Notes under the pieces: generated by a model | What the model saw: only the letters and a program-made list of their open reading frames with translations | The model's database searches: none | Told to the model about the DNA's origin: nothing | Translations under genes and position numbers: made by a program | Source: an uncultured bacterium | GTDB lineage: Bacteria; Cyanobacteriota; Vampirovibrionia; Gastranaerophilales; Gastranaerophilaceae | NCBI GenBank assembly: GCA_949296425.1 | Contig: CASFPN010000015.1 | Coordinates: 1 to 64,000, forward strand | Reading direction: 5' to 3' | Length of the DNA: 64,000 nucleotides | In this document: positions 17,102-25,468 of the stretch, one piece after another | Position numbering within the stretch: position 1 is the stretch's first letter | Layout: each line of letters starts with the position of its first letter

Positions 17102-17914
17102 TCAAGGGTTTAAGCACTTTTTATAAATATCATTTTTGTTGAGTTTGTAAAGTTCAGATAATATTATTGAAATATCTTTTGCTTTATACCCCTTTGATTT
17201 CAATAAAGAAATTTTTTCATCTATATTTGTTTCGGTGTTTACAACATTTTCTCTTAATACTGCTGATACAATTTCTCCTTTCAGAGTATTTTGCTTAAAA
17301 TATTCAATAATTTTTTCCGGTTTGTCGATAACAACTTCTTCAAAGACTTTTGTGAGTTCTCTGCCTACGGCGCATGTTGAATTAGGACGGTTATTTTTGA
17401 TTATTTCGAGGGTATTTAAAATTCGGTTTGGCGAGTCGTAAAAAATAATATCTGTTGTTTTATATTTATTTAAAATTGCTTCAATATGTGTTTTGTTTTT
17501 AGGCAGAAATCCCGTAAACAGAAAATCCTCGCCTTCTCTGGGAACTTGTGAGAGAAAAGTTGCAACTGCATTAGCTCCTGCCAGTGCTGTGACAGAAAAA
17601 TTATGTTTTTTAAGTTCTTTAACAATAACGGCTCCCGGGTCACAAAACAAAGGTGTGCCGGCATCTGAAACCAGTGCAATTTTTTTACCTTTTTTTAAAA
17701 TTTCCAGAAATAATTCAACCCGTTCTTTTTCGTTAAATTTATGATAAGAAATGCATTTTGTTTTAATGTCAAAATGATTAAGCAATTTTTGGGTTACTCT
17801 CATATCTTCGCATGCAATAATATCAACGAATTTTAAAATTTCAATTGCTCTTAAAGTTATATCTTTGAGATTGCCTATGGGGGTTGGAACTATGTAAAAA
17901 TCATATTCTTTCAT
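17102..17914 (-). CDS. rsmI: 16S rRNA 2'-O-ribose C1402 methyltransferase
   Basis: 270 residues. FYIVPTPIGNLKDITLRAIE near 6-25, ACEDMRVTQKLL near 34, SDAGTPLFCDPGA near 83 and GFLPKNK near 136 are the SAM-binding and catalytic motifs of RsmI of the tetrapyrrole-methylase fold. It methylates the ribose of C1402 in the ribosomal P site. TATAAT at 17927-17922 is seven bases before the ATG and there is no Shine-Dalgarno site, so the mRNA may be leaderless. The C-terminal part past about 225 is the small RsmI HTH-like tail (YKAKDISIILSELYKLNKNDIY). Confidence 0.93.
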   Translation of the reverse strand: MKEYDFYIVPTPIGNLKDITLRAIEILKFVDIIACEDMRVTQKLLNHFDIKTKCISYHKFNEKERVELFLEILKKGKKIALVSDAGTPLFCDPGAVIVKELKKHNFSVTALAGANAVATFLSQVPREGEDFLFTGFLPKNKTHIEAILNKYKTTDIIFYDSPNRILNTLEIIKNNRPNSTCAVGRELTKVFEEVVIDKPEKIIEYFKQNTLKGEIVSAVLRENVVNTETNIDEKISLLKSKGYKAKDISIILSELYKLNKNDIYKKCLNP

Positions 17915-17921
17915 ATTTTTT

Positions 17922-17927
17922 ATTATA
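17922..17927 (-). promoter_or_regulatory. -10 box close to the rsmI start codon
   Basis: TATAAT on the minus strand, seven bases before ATG 17914, in the 37-base gap after the lipoprotein gene. No good -35 box at 16-18 bases. With no ribosome-binding site, a leaderless start is possible. Confidence 0.4.
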
Positions 17928-17951
17928 TGCCAAAAACTTTTTTTATGTATA

Positions 17952-19091
17952 TCAGTTAAACCTTGGCTCCATTTCGGTTTTTAAATTATCTAAAATTTCT
18001 CTGTAATTAACTGTTACGGGAGTCGGTTTTGATGTCGAAATTATTTCCAAAAATATTATTCTATTCTCTGGTTTTTGTCTGTCTAAGAAAACTTCTGAAT
18101 TTGCAACACTTTGTCGTGCAGGAACTATTAGCCCGCTTTTTGTGAACTCTTTGATTGCATTTGACGATGACAGATATTTAATAAGTTTTTTTGCCTCCTG
18201 TTTATGCTTGGAGGACTTTGCAACAGCCCATCCGGATGCGTCAAGCGGTACAATACTGCCTTTAGTACCATTTGGAAACTTTGCTATATCCCAGTTAAAG
18301 TCGGCTTCTTCCCGAATTTTTGGCACCATCCAGCGACCTGATAAATACATTCCTAAACGTTTCTGCAAAAACATTTGAGCCATTGTTGCACTTGCACTTT
18401 CATTTTTTTTCGGTGCTGTATGGTATTTTTTTCTTAAGTTTGCATAAAAATCCAGAGATTTTTGACTTTTTTCTGTTTTTATTTCTTCCGGTAAAATTCC
18501 TCCGCCGTTGCTCATTAAATAAGGAAGATAAAAAAGCGGGTCCTCTTCAAAACTAATGCCGAAAGCAGAATTGTCAGTAAGCTTTTGCGAGGTAATAAGA
18601 AAATCTTCAAATGTCCAGTTATCTGAAGGATAGGGAATATGCTTTTTGTCAAACATATCTTTGTTGTAATAGATTACAAGATTTGAAACATCTCTGGGTA
18701 TGGCATACAATTGACCTTTAAAAGTAAGAGCTTCAAGCGCTTGAGGGAAAAAGTCGCTGTCTGATATTTGCAGTGGCTCCAGAACACCTGCATTTGCATA
18801 AACCGGAAGGTATAAATTATTAATAAAAATAACATCAGGCGAGGTATTTGAGGCAAATAAAAGATGAATTTTCTGGAAATAATTCTGCGGAATATGCATA
18901 AATTCCACTTTTATATCAGGATTTTCCTTCTCAAAATTCGCAAGCAGCGGCTGTAAGATTTCTATTTCAGATTTTGAACCCCAGCTTGCAAATTTAATTA
19001 CTGTTTGTTCGTCTTTTGCTGTACAGCCGCATAACAGAAAAAGGCTCATTAATAAAACAGTTAAAAAACTAAGTATGTTTTTCAGATTCAC
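17952..19091 (-). CDS. Sugar ABC transporter substrate-binding lipoprotein
   Basis: 379 residues. The signal MNLKNILSFLTVLLMSLFLLCGC ends in a lipobox (LLCGC), so the mature protein starts at Cys 23 and is lipid-anchored. IKFASWGSKSEIEILQPLLANFE, ASNTSPDVIFINNLYLP and AGVLEPL are typical of extracellular solute-binding family 1, which binds sugars or oligosaccharides. No permease or ATPase gene is adjacent: neighbours are a secreted protein (13 bases upstream) and rsmI. The permease must be elsewhere or shared with another system. A maltodextrin ligand would suit the glucan enzymes, but that is a guess. Confidence 0.88.
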   Translation of the reverse strand: MNLKNILSFLTVLLMSLFLLCGCTAKDEQTVIKFASWGSKSEIEILQPLLANFEKENPDIKVEFMHIPQNYFQKIHLLFASNTSPDVIFINNLYLPVYANAGVLEPLQISDSDFFPQALEALTFKGQLYAIPRDVSNLVIYYNKDMFDKKHIPYPSDNWTFEDFLITSQKLTDNSAFGISFEEDPLFYLPYLMSNGGGILPEEIKTEKSQKSLDFYANLRKKYHTAPKKNESASATMAQMFLQKRLGMYLSGRWMVPKIREEADFNWDIAKFPNGTKGSIVPLDASGWAVAKSSKHKQEAKKLIKYLSSSNAIKEFTKSGLIVPARQSVANSEVFLDRQKPENRIIFLEIISTSKPTPVTVNYREILDNLKTEMEPRFN

Positions 19092-19104
19092 GCACTACCC
19101 TTTT

Positions 19105-21087
19105 TTAAAGCTCAATCAGCACGCCCATTTTGTCGTTATTTACTTCTACGAGAGATTTAAAATTCTCGGCTTTAACCATATAAACGTTGGCATTATCATG
19201 TCTAACCTGAACCGGAGTATCTACTACTTTGTCATATTGTTTTAAAACGGTAATTTCATCATTAACTTTACCGATAAGCGCTGATTTCCCGTCCAGATTT
19301 ACCATATAAAATCCCTTTTTATCATCAATATTAAAGCCTGATTTAATAATTAAGCTGTTAAGATATGATGATTTTGTTTCATTTTTTAATTTAGATATTG
19401 GATTTGTAAGTTTTTTGAAATCATTTCCGGTTTTACGCATAACAGGTGCTGAAAATTCTTGCTGTTTTGCTGTTTTATATTCCTGAACAGGTTCTTTGTC
19501 AAGCAGTGAAAAATATTCCTCAACTGACGACATTATGTAATTTGTAGGTTTATACTTAATTCGGTTTTTATCGACATCTTCGATATTCAGATTGGCATTT
19601 TTAAGGCTTCTGGGATTAGTATGAAGCGGAGAAGTGCCGAGCTCGATATTTTTTTGTTCGTGCATAGGTCTTTCAACTTCATATTTTTTAAATCTGCTTT
19701 TAATTTTGTTTCTGTCAGTTATTTCCAAAGATTGTCTGTGCGTATCGAATGCTTTAAATTTAATGGTATTTGTAATAGAATTGTCTTCACTTTGAACATT
19801 TTCAACTATTTCAGGTTCAATATTCGGGTTTTGATAAGCAGGCATTTCATCAAGCAGTTTTTCAAGTTCATCTCGTTTCTGAGTTATGTTATCAGGTTCA
19901 GCCGGAGTTTTAATAAATGTATAATTGCCTTTATTGTTGCCTCTGGGAACCGGTTTTGCTGATGCGTCGAGATATCTCTGATATTTTTCCTGCCAGCTTA
20001 ATTCTTTATTATTGGTTATAGTGCTGTAGTTATTTGTTTTTTGACTGGCTGCCGAATTCGTATTAGGAATAGGCGCATAAGGTTTTTGAAGCGGTGTATT
20101 TTGCCTTGAAGAAGGCTTTATAAGTTTAAGCAGGAATAAAAGTCCTAACAACGTCATTGTAATAATGCCTGCTTTTTTAGGTATACGGTTATACAGTGAT
20201 TTAATTTTATGTTTAAATGTGTAAGCCGTTGATGATTTTGAAATTTTTGGCATTTCAGTGATATTTTTTACATCAGACGGCGGGTTGGTATCTGCTACAA
20301 CAGTAGTTGGCGGGATTGCAGGAGCTTGTTTTTCTGCCTGTTCCTGCTTTACTTCATTTATAAGTTCCGCAAGATGCTCTTTTCTGGTCTGTTTTTGAAG
20401 ATTTTCGTTTGCAATTTCCTGAAGTTCAAGATTTGGTTTTATATCAGGTACATGTTTTATATTGAGTTTTTGTGCAGCTTTAGGCTGGTCTTGTCTTACG
20501 GATTGTTTTGATTGTGGTGAAGTTTTAGCAGGTTTAGTTTGGGAATCTGCCGTTTTATTTGCAGTTAACGTAGCCTTATTAACGGTAATTTCTGTTTTTG
20601 CCGGAGTTTTTTTATGAATCGGTGCAGCTATATTATTTTTTGCTGTATTTGCTTCGGCGATAAGAGTTTTATAAACTTTTTCTTCTTCAGTTACCGGAGT
20701 GCTTTGCATTGTGTTTGTTTTTATATCAAGCGGTTTTTTGGTAATCAGTGTAACTTTTGTATAACCGCCGCTTGTATCATTAACAGTTTTTACGTCAATA
20801 TTTGATACAAGATCTTTTACCCCGTTAAGGCTCGGGCTGCTGTATCCGTAGCTTTGGACTTTAGGAATTAAAATAACGTATTTATTATCGGATTTTTTTC
20901 TAACCATAACATTGTCGTTATAGTTATTTGAGGTAAATAATGTTACATTAACGGAATCATTTGATGCACGTTTTAAATCAAGCTGGACAAGATTGTTGCC
21001 GCCGGATAAGGAAGCGGCACAAACCGGCGATAATGCAAGAGCCAGCAGCAATGCAATGCTGATTATTTTAGATTTTTTTACTACCAT
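19105..21087 (-). CDS. Exported, membrane-spanning AMIN-like hypothetical protein
   Basis: 660 residues. A signal peptide at 1-25 (IISIALLLALALSPVCA|A) is followed by a beta-rich segment, about 26-130 (LVQLDLKRASNDSVNVTLFTS; KYVILIPKVQSY; YTKVTLITKKPLDI), resembling AMIN domains that bind peptidoglycan. Residues 150-290 are a low-complexity Lys/Thr/Pro/Gln linker. One membrane helix lies near 310-325 (GIITMTLLGLLFLLKLI). The C-terminal half is polar and ends in a compact domain (KGFYMVNLDGKSALIGKVNDEI; VQVRHDNANVYMVKAENF). Thirteen bases separate it from the lipoprotein gene. Role in envelope organisation is inferred from layout only. Confidence 0.7.
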   Translation of the reverse strand: MVVKKSKIISIALLLALALSPVCAASLSGGNNLVQLDLKRASNDSVNVTLFTSNNYNDNVMVRKKSDNKYVILIPKVQSYGYSSPSLNGVKDLVSNIDVKTVNDTSGGYTKVTLITKKPLDIKTNTMQSTPVTEEEKVYKTLIAEANTAKNNIAAPIHKKTPAKTEITVNKATLTANKTADSQTKPAKTSPQSKQSVRQDQPKAAQKLNIKHVPDIKPNLELQEIANENLQKQTRKEHLAELINEVKQEQAEKQAPAIPPTTVVADTNPPSDVKNITEMPKISKSSTAYTFKHKIKSLYNRIPKKAGIITMTLLGLLFLLKLIKPSSRQNTPLQKPYAPIPNTNSAASQKTNNYSTITNNKELSWQEKYQRYLDASAKPVPRGNNKGNYTFIKTPAEPDNITQKRDELEKLLDEMPAYQNPNIEPEIVENVQSEDNSITNTIKFKAFDTHRQSLEITDRNKIKSRFKKYEVERPMHEQKNIELGTSPLHTNPRSLKNANLNIEDVDKNRIKYKPTNYIMSSVEEYFSLLDKEPVQEYKTAKQQEFSAPVMRKTGNDFKKLTNPISKLKNETKSSYLNSLIIKSGFNIDDKKGFYMVNLDGKSALIGKVNDEITVLKQYDKVVDTPVQVRHDNANVYMVKAENFKSLVEVNNDKMGVLIEL

Positions 21088-21175
21088 TTTCTACCGTTAA
21101 TTTTTTCCTATATTATATATAATACTTTGAGATAAAAAAAATTGCTACTTTGTAAAAAAAATATGCTTTTTATGT

Positions 21176-21181
21176 TACAAT
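21176..21181 (+). promoter_or_regulatory. -10 box giving era a leaderless start
   Basis: TACAAT, preceded by TGT, is six bases upstream of ATG 21188. No Shine-Dalgarno site is present (the six bases are T-rich). A TTGTAA at 21150-21155 is at 20 bases, longer than ideal. Confidence 0.4.
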
Positions 21182-21187
21182 TTTTTT

Positions 21188-22078
21188 ATGAAAAGCGGAT
21201 TTACTACTATAATCGGGCGCCCGAATGTTGGGAAGTCGACCCTTCTAAATAAAATTTTAGGACAAAAAATTGTAATTGCAACAGACAAAGCGCAAACTAC
21301 AAGAAAAAGGATTAAAGGGATTTATACTACGGAGGAAGGCCAGATTGTGTTTATTGACACTCCGGGAATTCACAAACCGTTAAATAAACTTGGAGAATTT
21401 CTTCTAGATGAATCAAAAACGGCTATTCCTGACACTGATTTGATTCTTTTTCTGGTTGACGGTTCAGAACCGGCCGGAAAAGGCGACAAATGGATTGTTC
21501 AAAATCTGCTTCAGACTCAAATACCTGTAATTATTGTTATGAATAAGGTTGATAAATTAAAAAATATGAATAAGGTAGAAGAAAATTTATTGACTTATAA
21601 ACTGCTGTTTGAGAAAAATTATCCTGTTGTAAAAATTTCCGCTAAAACAGGACGTAACATAGACACTCTTTTAAAAAATATTTTTAAATATTTGCCGCAT
21701 GGCAAACTGCTTTACCCAGAGGATATCGTAACAGAAGAAAGCATGCGTGATGTTGCCGAAGAAATCGTCAGGGAAAAAATATTACTGAATACATCTGATG
21801 AAATTCCGCATTCCGTGGCTGTTAAAATTGAAAGTTATGAAGAAAATGACGATATTGACAAAATTTTTGCAACAATTTACTGTGAAACAAAGAGTCAGAA
21901 GGGCATTTTAATAGGTAAAGGCGGAAATCTTCTGAAAAAAATCGGTACTGAAGCACGGCTTGAACTTGAAAAAATTGTTGAAAAAAAGGTCTTTTTAGGA
22001 CTAGAGGTAAAAGTTGAGAAAGATTGGCGAAAGAAGCAGAATTGTCTGAAAAACTTCGGCTATGAACAGAACAACTGA
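21188..22078 (+). CDS. era: Ribosome-assembly GTPase Era
   Basis: 296 residues. G1 GRPNVGKST at 10-18, switch region TTRKRIKGIYT, G3 DTPGIH near 58, G4 NKVD near 119, G5 SAKTG near 148, then a C-terminal KH domain with GILIGKGGNLLKKIG near 239. Era binds the 3' end of 16S rRNA and the 30S subunit during maturation. The start is fixed by the ATG; no Shine-Dalgarno site, and a -10 box six bases upstream suggests leaderless mRNA. It is divergent from the gene at 19105-21087 and convergent with the acetyltransferase-like gene. Confidence 0.95.
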   Translation: MKSGFTTIIGRPNVGKSTLLNKILGQKIVIATDKAQTTRKRIKGIYTTEEGQIVFIDTPGIHKPLNKLGEFLLDESKTAIPDTDLILFLVDGSEPAGKGDKWIVQNLLQTQIPVIIVMNKVDKLKNMNKVEENLLTYKLLFEKNYPVVKISAKTGRNIDTLLKNIFKYLPHGKLLYPEDIVTEESMRDVAEEIVREKILLNTSDEIPHSVAVKIESYEENDDIDKIFATIYCETKSQKGILIGKGGNLLKKIGTEARLELEKIVEKKVFLGLEVKVEKDWRKKQNCLKNFGYEQNN

Positions 22079-22115
22079 TTAACATTTGTTTACCGGTTAT
22101 AAAAATAAGCGGAAT

Positions 22116-22778
22116 TTATACGTCCAATGTTTCCAGCAGATTTATATCTTCTGAATTTTCCATGGGGTGCGTAATAATAATATCGTCGAGATGTTTCATT
22201 GTGTTTTTAACTTGCTGATTATTTGTTCTCATTTCAATCAGAAAATTTTTACCGCCCGTTTGACGGAATCCAAGCCTCATATATTTTGGCACAACCGGAA
22301 ACGGACCGTTTAATATCGCACACAGTTCAATAAAATCAGCTTTTTGTTTTAAAAAGTCGGAAAACATTTGTTTAAATAATGTTTGACCTGCCAGTGCAAC
22401 TTTTTTACCTGCTTCGACAGGCCAGGTACAAATACAGTCAAGATTAAAAGTTTTTTTATCGGGTTTGTATGTGATTATTCCGCATGGTTTGTTATCTTTT
22501 ACGGCAATTACACATTTTCTGTCTCCCAGCCCGGCTTTTGCTATTGCAACTTCAAGCATTGCCTGCCAGCGGCAGAATCCTTCATGAGAAATTCCTTTAT
22601 CGGCAGGCATGAGTTCTCTCATTTTGACGGTTTCTTCAAGCTTTTTTAAAAATGCTTTGTCTTTTGCGGTAATTTCGTATAAATCAATACTTGTCTCCAT
22701 ATTTTTAACACAGTTTACGGACTTTGCAATATGAATACCGGTAAAATAATTGTTTTGCTGTAAATTTGTAACCTTCAT
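22116..22778 (-). CDS. Tagged GNAT-like acyltransferase
   Basis: 220 residues starting MKVTNLQQNNYFTGIHIAKS, a clear copy of the N-terminal L-Q-x-F-x-G tag. The body has a GNAT-like layout: LYEITAKDKAFLKKLEETV, then KCVIAVKDNKPCGIITYKPD near 110 (beta 4), WPVEAGKKVALAGQTLFKQMF near 135-155 (alpha 3, where acetyl-CoA would bind; the usual R/Q-x-x-G-x-G/A is not clear), and YMRLGFRQTGGKNFLIEM near 185. Substrate unknown. AGGGAA precedes the ATG. The tag on a GNAT domain parallels that on the glucan enzymes. Confidence in the GNAT call is moderate. Confidence 0.6.
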   Translation of the reverse strand: MKVTNLQQNNYFTGIHIAKSVNCVKNMETSIDLYEITAKDKAFLKKLEETVKMRELMPADKGISHEGFCRWQAMLEVAIAKAGLGDRKCVIAVKDNKPCGIITYKPDKKTFNLDCICTWPVEAGKKVALAGQTLFKQMFSDFLKQKADFIELCAILNGPFPVVPKYMRLGFRQTGGKNFLIEMRTNNQQVKNTMKHLDDIIITHPMENSEDINLLETLDV

Positions 22779-22872
22779 AAATTCCCTTTTTATATGGAAG
22801 AAACTCCTAAAAATATAAAAATTTGCTACAAGTTAAACTTTTTTTAATAAAAATTTTTGAAATCTATAATGA

Positions 22873-22901
22873 TTGCAGGATCCGGTATCCTGTGATATAA
22901 T
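22873..22901 (+). promoter_or_regulatory. Promoter of the first poly-G prepilin locus, with palindrome in the spacer
   Basis: TTGCAG (22873-22878), 17 bases, then TATAAT (22896-22901) preceded by TGA (extended -10). The spacer holds the near-palindrome AGGATCCGGTATCCT (22878-22892), possibly an operator. The RNA start near 22908 leaves a short leader with GGAAAGGA before the ATG at 22932. Confidence 0.7.
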
Positions 22902-22931
22902 AAAAACATAACGGAAAGGATATGAACTAGT

Positions 22932-23887
22932 ATGGAACTAAATATTAAAAATTGTAAACTCGGGGGGGGGGCACTGTAGGCTCCGCCGGAGGCAAAAAAG
23001 CTAAGAGGCATAGATGCGAAGCTAGTTTAGAAGTTAAGAAGATAAGAAGATATGAAGATAGGCTATTAACAGCAACTACCTCCTTCCTTCCCTTATTATG
23101 GAAGGATAAGAGGATTGGTAACAATCAATACCCACCCCAACCCTCCCGAATCAGGGAAAGAGTATCCTGTCATTGCGAGGGTGCTACGCACGTAGATCTG
23201 CCGGTCAGTCAACGCAAATACGCTTTTACCCTTGCAGAAGTTCTCATTACCCTTGGCATCATAGGTGTTATTGCGGCTATAACGATTCCTGTTTTGGTTG
23301 AAAGTTACCGTGAAAAAGCTCTGGAAACAGGCTTGGAAAGATTTTATTCCGTAATGAATCAGGCTTTTTATCATTCGAGACTTGATAACGGAGATGAAGA
23401 ATATTGGGAAGATTTTGGAGATAACTCTTGTGCGTATTTTAAAAAATACCTTTTACCATATTTAAAAAATATTGAATATGAATGCGGATATTATAATAAA
23501 GTTGCCGATTTGAAAAATCCTTCCAAAGTTGATGATGAGAGATTTGTAGGTATATATTTTGCATCCGGTGATATGGCTGTTTTTTCCTATGGCAAATATT
23601 TTACTTATACAAATAAGAAAAAGTATTATAAGGTTTATCCTGAATTTATGAGTAGTAGTCCAAATGATAGTTCGGATTTATACGGCAGTGAGCTATTCGT
23701 TTTTAAGATAGCTAAAAATTGTGCGTCTAATGCAAAAGTCGGTGGAATAGTTCCGCTTAATGATTCGTTTATGTATTCTGATAAACAGCTATTAGAAATT
23801 TGTAAACTTCATTCTCGTCAATGTTCTACAATCATTGTTCGCAACGGTTGGAAAATTCCGGATAATTATCCTTATAGGATAAAATAG
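22932..23887 (+). CDS. Prepilin-like secreted protein behind leader and G10 tract (locus 1, frame off)
   Basis: ATG 22932 follows GGAAAGGA, which is unusually far (about eight to ten bases). As written it gives MELNIKNCKLGGGAL and stops at TAG 22979. The prepilin frame is one base out: it is open from TAA at 22955, has no ATG, GTG or TTG before TTG 23294, and that TTG lies at the end of the pilin hydrophobic segment, so it cannot be the start. One added G (or two lost) joins both parts into 318 residues: leader, Gly run, 84 filler codons partly made of dispersed repeats, then RKYAFTLAEVLITLGIIGVI (23216-23275) with the Glu5-type prepilin helix, then a Cys-containing globular domain (LEICKLHSRQCSTIIVRNGW). 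Probably surface-exposed through a type IV pilus or pseudopilus route. Confidence 0.75.
22962..22971 (+). repeat. G10 homopolymer at the leader-prepilin junction (locus 1)
   Basis: Ten G in CTC-G10-CACTG, in codons 11-14 of the leader ORF. Such tracts are slippage-prone in replication and transcription. G11 or G8 would open the prepilin frame; G10 closes it. Confidence 0.9.
23181..23194 (+). repeat. Short dispersed repeat GTGCTACGCACGTA, copy 1
   Basis: The 14-base unit also occurs at 37268-37281 and 49205-49218. It contains the arms GTGC-TAC-GCAC. In locus 1 and locus 2 it is translated as GATHV just before the prepilin signal; the next about 30 bases are also similar between the two loci (CAGTCAACGCAAAT). 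Confidence 0.85.
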
Positions 23888-23892
23888 TAATC

Positions 23893-24588
23893 TTATATAT
23901 TCAGCTTATACCCACCGCCATAGATAGTTTCAATATATTTTTTACCGTCGGCGATTTTATCTATTTTGCTTCTTAAATGTCTTATGTGTACTCTGATTGT
24001 TTCAATATCATCATCTGGTGAATATCCCCAGACATCCTTTAACAGACGTGCGGAAGATACCATATTGCCATGGTTTTGAAACAGCAGATTAAATATATCA
24101 AATTCTATGGGAGTTAATTTTGCCTGTTTGTCGCCTATTTTTACACTGTAAAGTTCAGGCAGAAGAGTTATTTCTCCCAGTGTCAAAAGTTCCCTTGTAG
24201 AAGCACTTTCAGGAATTTGTCTAGTCCTTTTTAAAAGTGCCCGAACCCGAACCTGTAATTCTTCCATTTCAAAAGGTTTTACAAGATAGTCATCTACACC
24301 GATATTAAAGCCTTTTACCTTATCATTTACTTGTGAAAGCGCGGTCAGCATTAATATCGGAATATCTTTGGTTCCTTCATTTTTTCTTATCCTTTGTGCA
24401 ACAGTAAAACCGTCCGTATCAGGCATCATAACATCAAGAATAACAAGTGACGGCAATTCTTGTTTGCAAAGTGCAAAACCTTTAACTCCGTCAAAGGCCT
24501 GTATAACTCTATATCCGTTTAACTCCAGATTGACTTTTATAAGCTCGTTTATAGCGTTGTCATCATCTATTACCAAAATTTTATTCAT
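23893..24588 (-). CDS. OmpR/PhoB-family response regulator
   Basis: 231 residues. The receiver domain (1-120) has the acidic pair DDD at 8-10, the phosphoryl-accepting Asp 52 in VILDVMMPD, the Thr in LMLTALS and the Lys in LVKPFE. The winged-helix DNA-binding domain (about 130-231) has LTPIEFDIFNLLFQN, the recognition region ETIRVHIRHLRSKI and the final GGGYKL. No histidine kinase gene is next to it, so it is an orphan regulator here. It ends six bases after the stop of prepilin locus 1 on the opposite strand. RpaB-like cyanobacterial regulators have this form, but a specific assignment is not possible. Confidence 0.92.
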   Translation of the reverse strand: MNKILVIDDDNAINELIKVNLELNGYRVIQAFDGVKGFALCKQELPSLVILDVMMPDTDGFTVAQRIRKNEGTKDIPILMLTALSQVNDKVKGFNIGVDDYLVKPFEMEELQVRVRALLKRTRQIPESASTRELLTLGEITLLPELYSVKIGDKQAKLTPIEFDIFNLLFQNHGNMVSSARLLKDVWGYSPDDDIETIRVHIRHLRSKIDKIADGKKYIETIYGGGYKLNI

Positions 24589-24833
24589 ATCTAAATTCTA
24601 TATATAAAAAATAAAAATACAACCTGTATATGTTAAAAAATATTAAAAAAAATAACCCGTTTGAATGATACATTATTTTTGACTTTCGGGCATATTTATA
24701 TGATAAGATTTGTAAAATATTTTTTTTCAAGTGTAAATTTTACAAATTTTCTGATTTTTATTGTAATATGTTAATTGCGTAATGCAAATTGTAGCAGGTA
24801 TAAGTATACATTTATAGATAGGAGGCACATGAA

Positions 24834-25289
24834 TTGGCAGTAACATCACCTTTTACAGCGTTTCAGGAAAACGGCAAAAAAGAAATCCACTTAGGACAAC
24901 ACGTTTTAGCAGAATTTTTCGAGTGTGACCCAAACACACTGAACAGTATTGATAAAGTAGAAAAGTACATGGTGGATGCCGCCCTTGAATGTGGTGCTAC
25001 TATCGTCCAAAAATGTTTCCATATGTTTAACCCCTATGGAGTTTCTGGTGTAGTTATTATATCAGAAAGTCATTTAGCAATTCATACCTGGCCGGAACTG
25101 GGGTATGCGGCAGTTGATTTGTTCACTTGCGGCGACAAATGTGACCCGAAAGTTTCTTATGAATTTTTAAAGAAAAAATTTAACTCTAAAAAAGCAACTT
25201 TCTCTGAGTTAAAAAGAGGAATTATTGATGAAGAAACCCTGAGAGTTGCTGAAAAACCTTTTGAAATTATGCAGCAATTCGCTGACTAG
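24834..25289 (+). CDS. speH: S-adenosylmethionine decarboxylase proenzyme
   Basis: 151 residues starting at TTG 24834. Start choice: GGAGG at 24821-24825 is eight bases before this TTG; the ATG at 24829 is only three bases after GGAGG and gives MNWQ then stop. SESHLAIHTWPE near 77-88 is the processing site: cleavage before Ser 79 makes the pyruvoyl group. LFTCGD near 98 and CFHMF near 61 hold the catalytic Cys and His region. The enzyme supplies aminopropyl groups for spermidine. The product is the short class 1 bacterial/archaeal form. Followed by a GGAGCG/CGCTCC hairpin and an intrinsic terminator, so it is monocistronic. Confidence 0.93.
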   Translation: MAVTSPFTAFQENGKKEIHLGQHVLAEFFECDPNTLNSIDKVEKYMVDAALECGATIVQKCFHMFNPYGVSGVVIISESHLAIHTWPELGYAAVDLFTCGDKCDPKVSYEFLKKKFNSKKATFSELKRGIIDEETLRVAEKPFEIMQQFAD

Positions 25290-25303
25290 GAGCGGGCCGC
25301 TCC
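25289..25303 (+). other. GC-rich hairpin at the end of speH
   Basis: GGAGCG (25289-25294), GGC, CGCTCC (25298-25303): a perfect 6-base stem beginning at the last base of the stop codon. No T run follows, so it is not an intrinsic terminator by itself; it could protect the 3' end or bind a protein. Confidence 0.5.
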
Positions 25304-25358
25304 ATCAGAAGCCAGAGAAGTGTGTCTGAACTTTTAAAATTGATTTAATCATAAAAAG

Positions 25359-25385
25359 GAAACCGAAAAAAAACGGTTTCTTTTT
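25359..25385 (+). terminator. Intrinsic terminator after speH
   Basis: GAAACCG (25359-25365) and CGGTTTC (25374-25380) with an A8 loop, followed by TTTTT. About 70 bases after the speH stop. Confidence 0.85.
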
Positions 25386-25468
25386 ATGTTAAATCATGTA
25401 AAAAATTTGACTTCATGCAATGACAATTCCTTTTGGTTTTTATATTATTTTCTTAACAGGGGGTAGAG

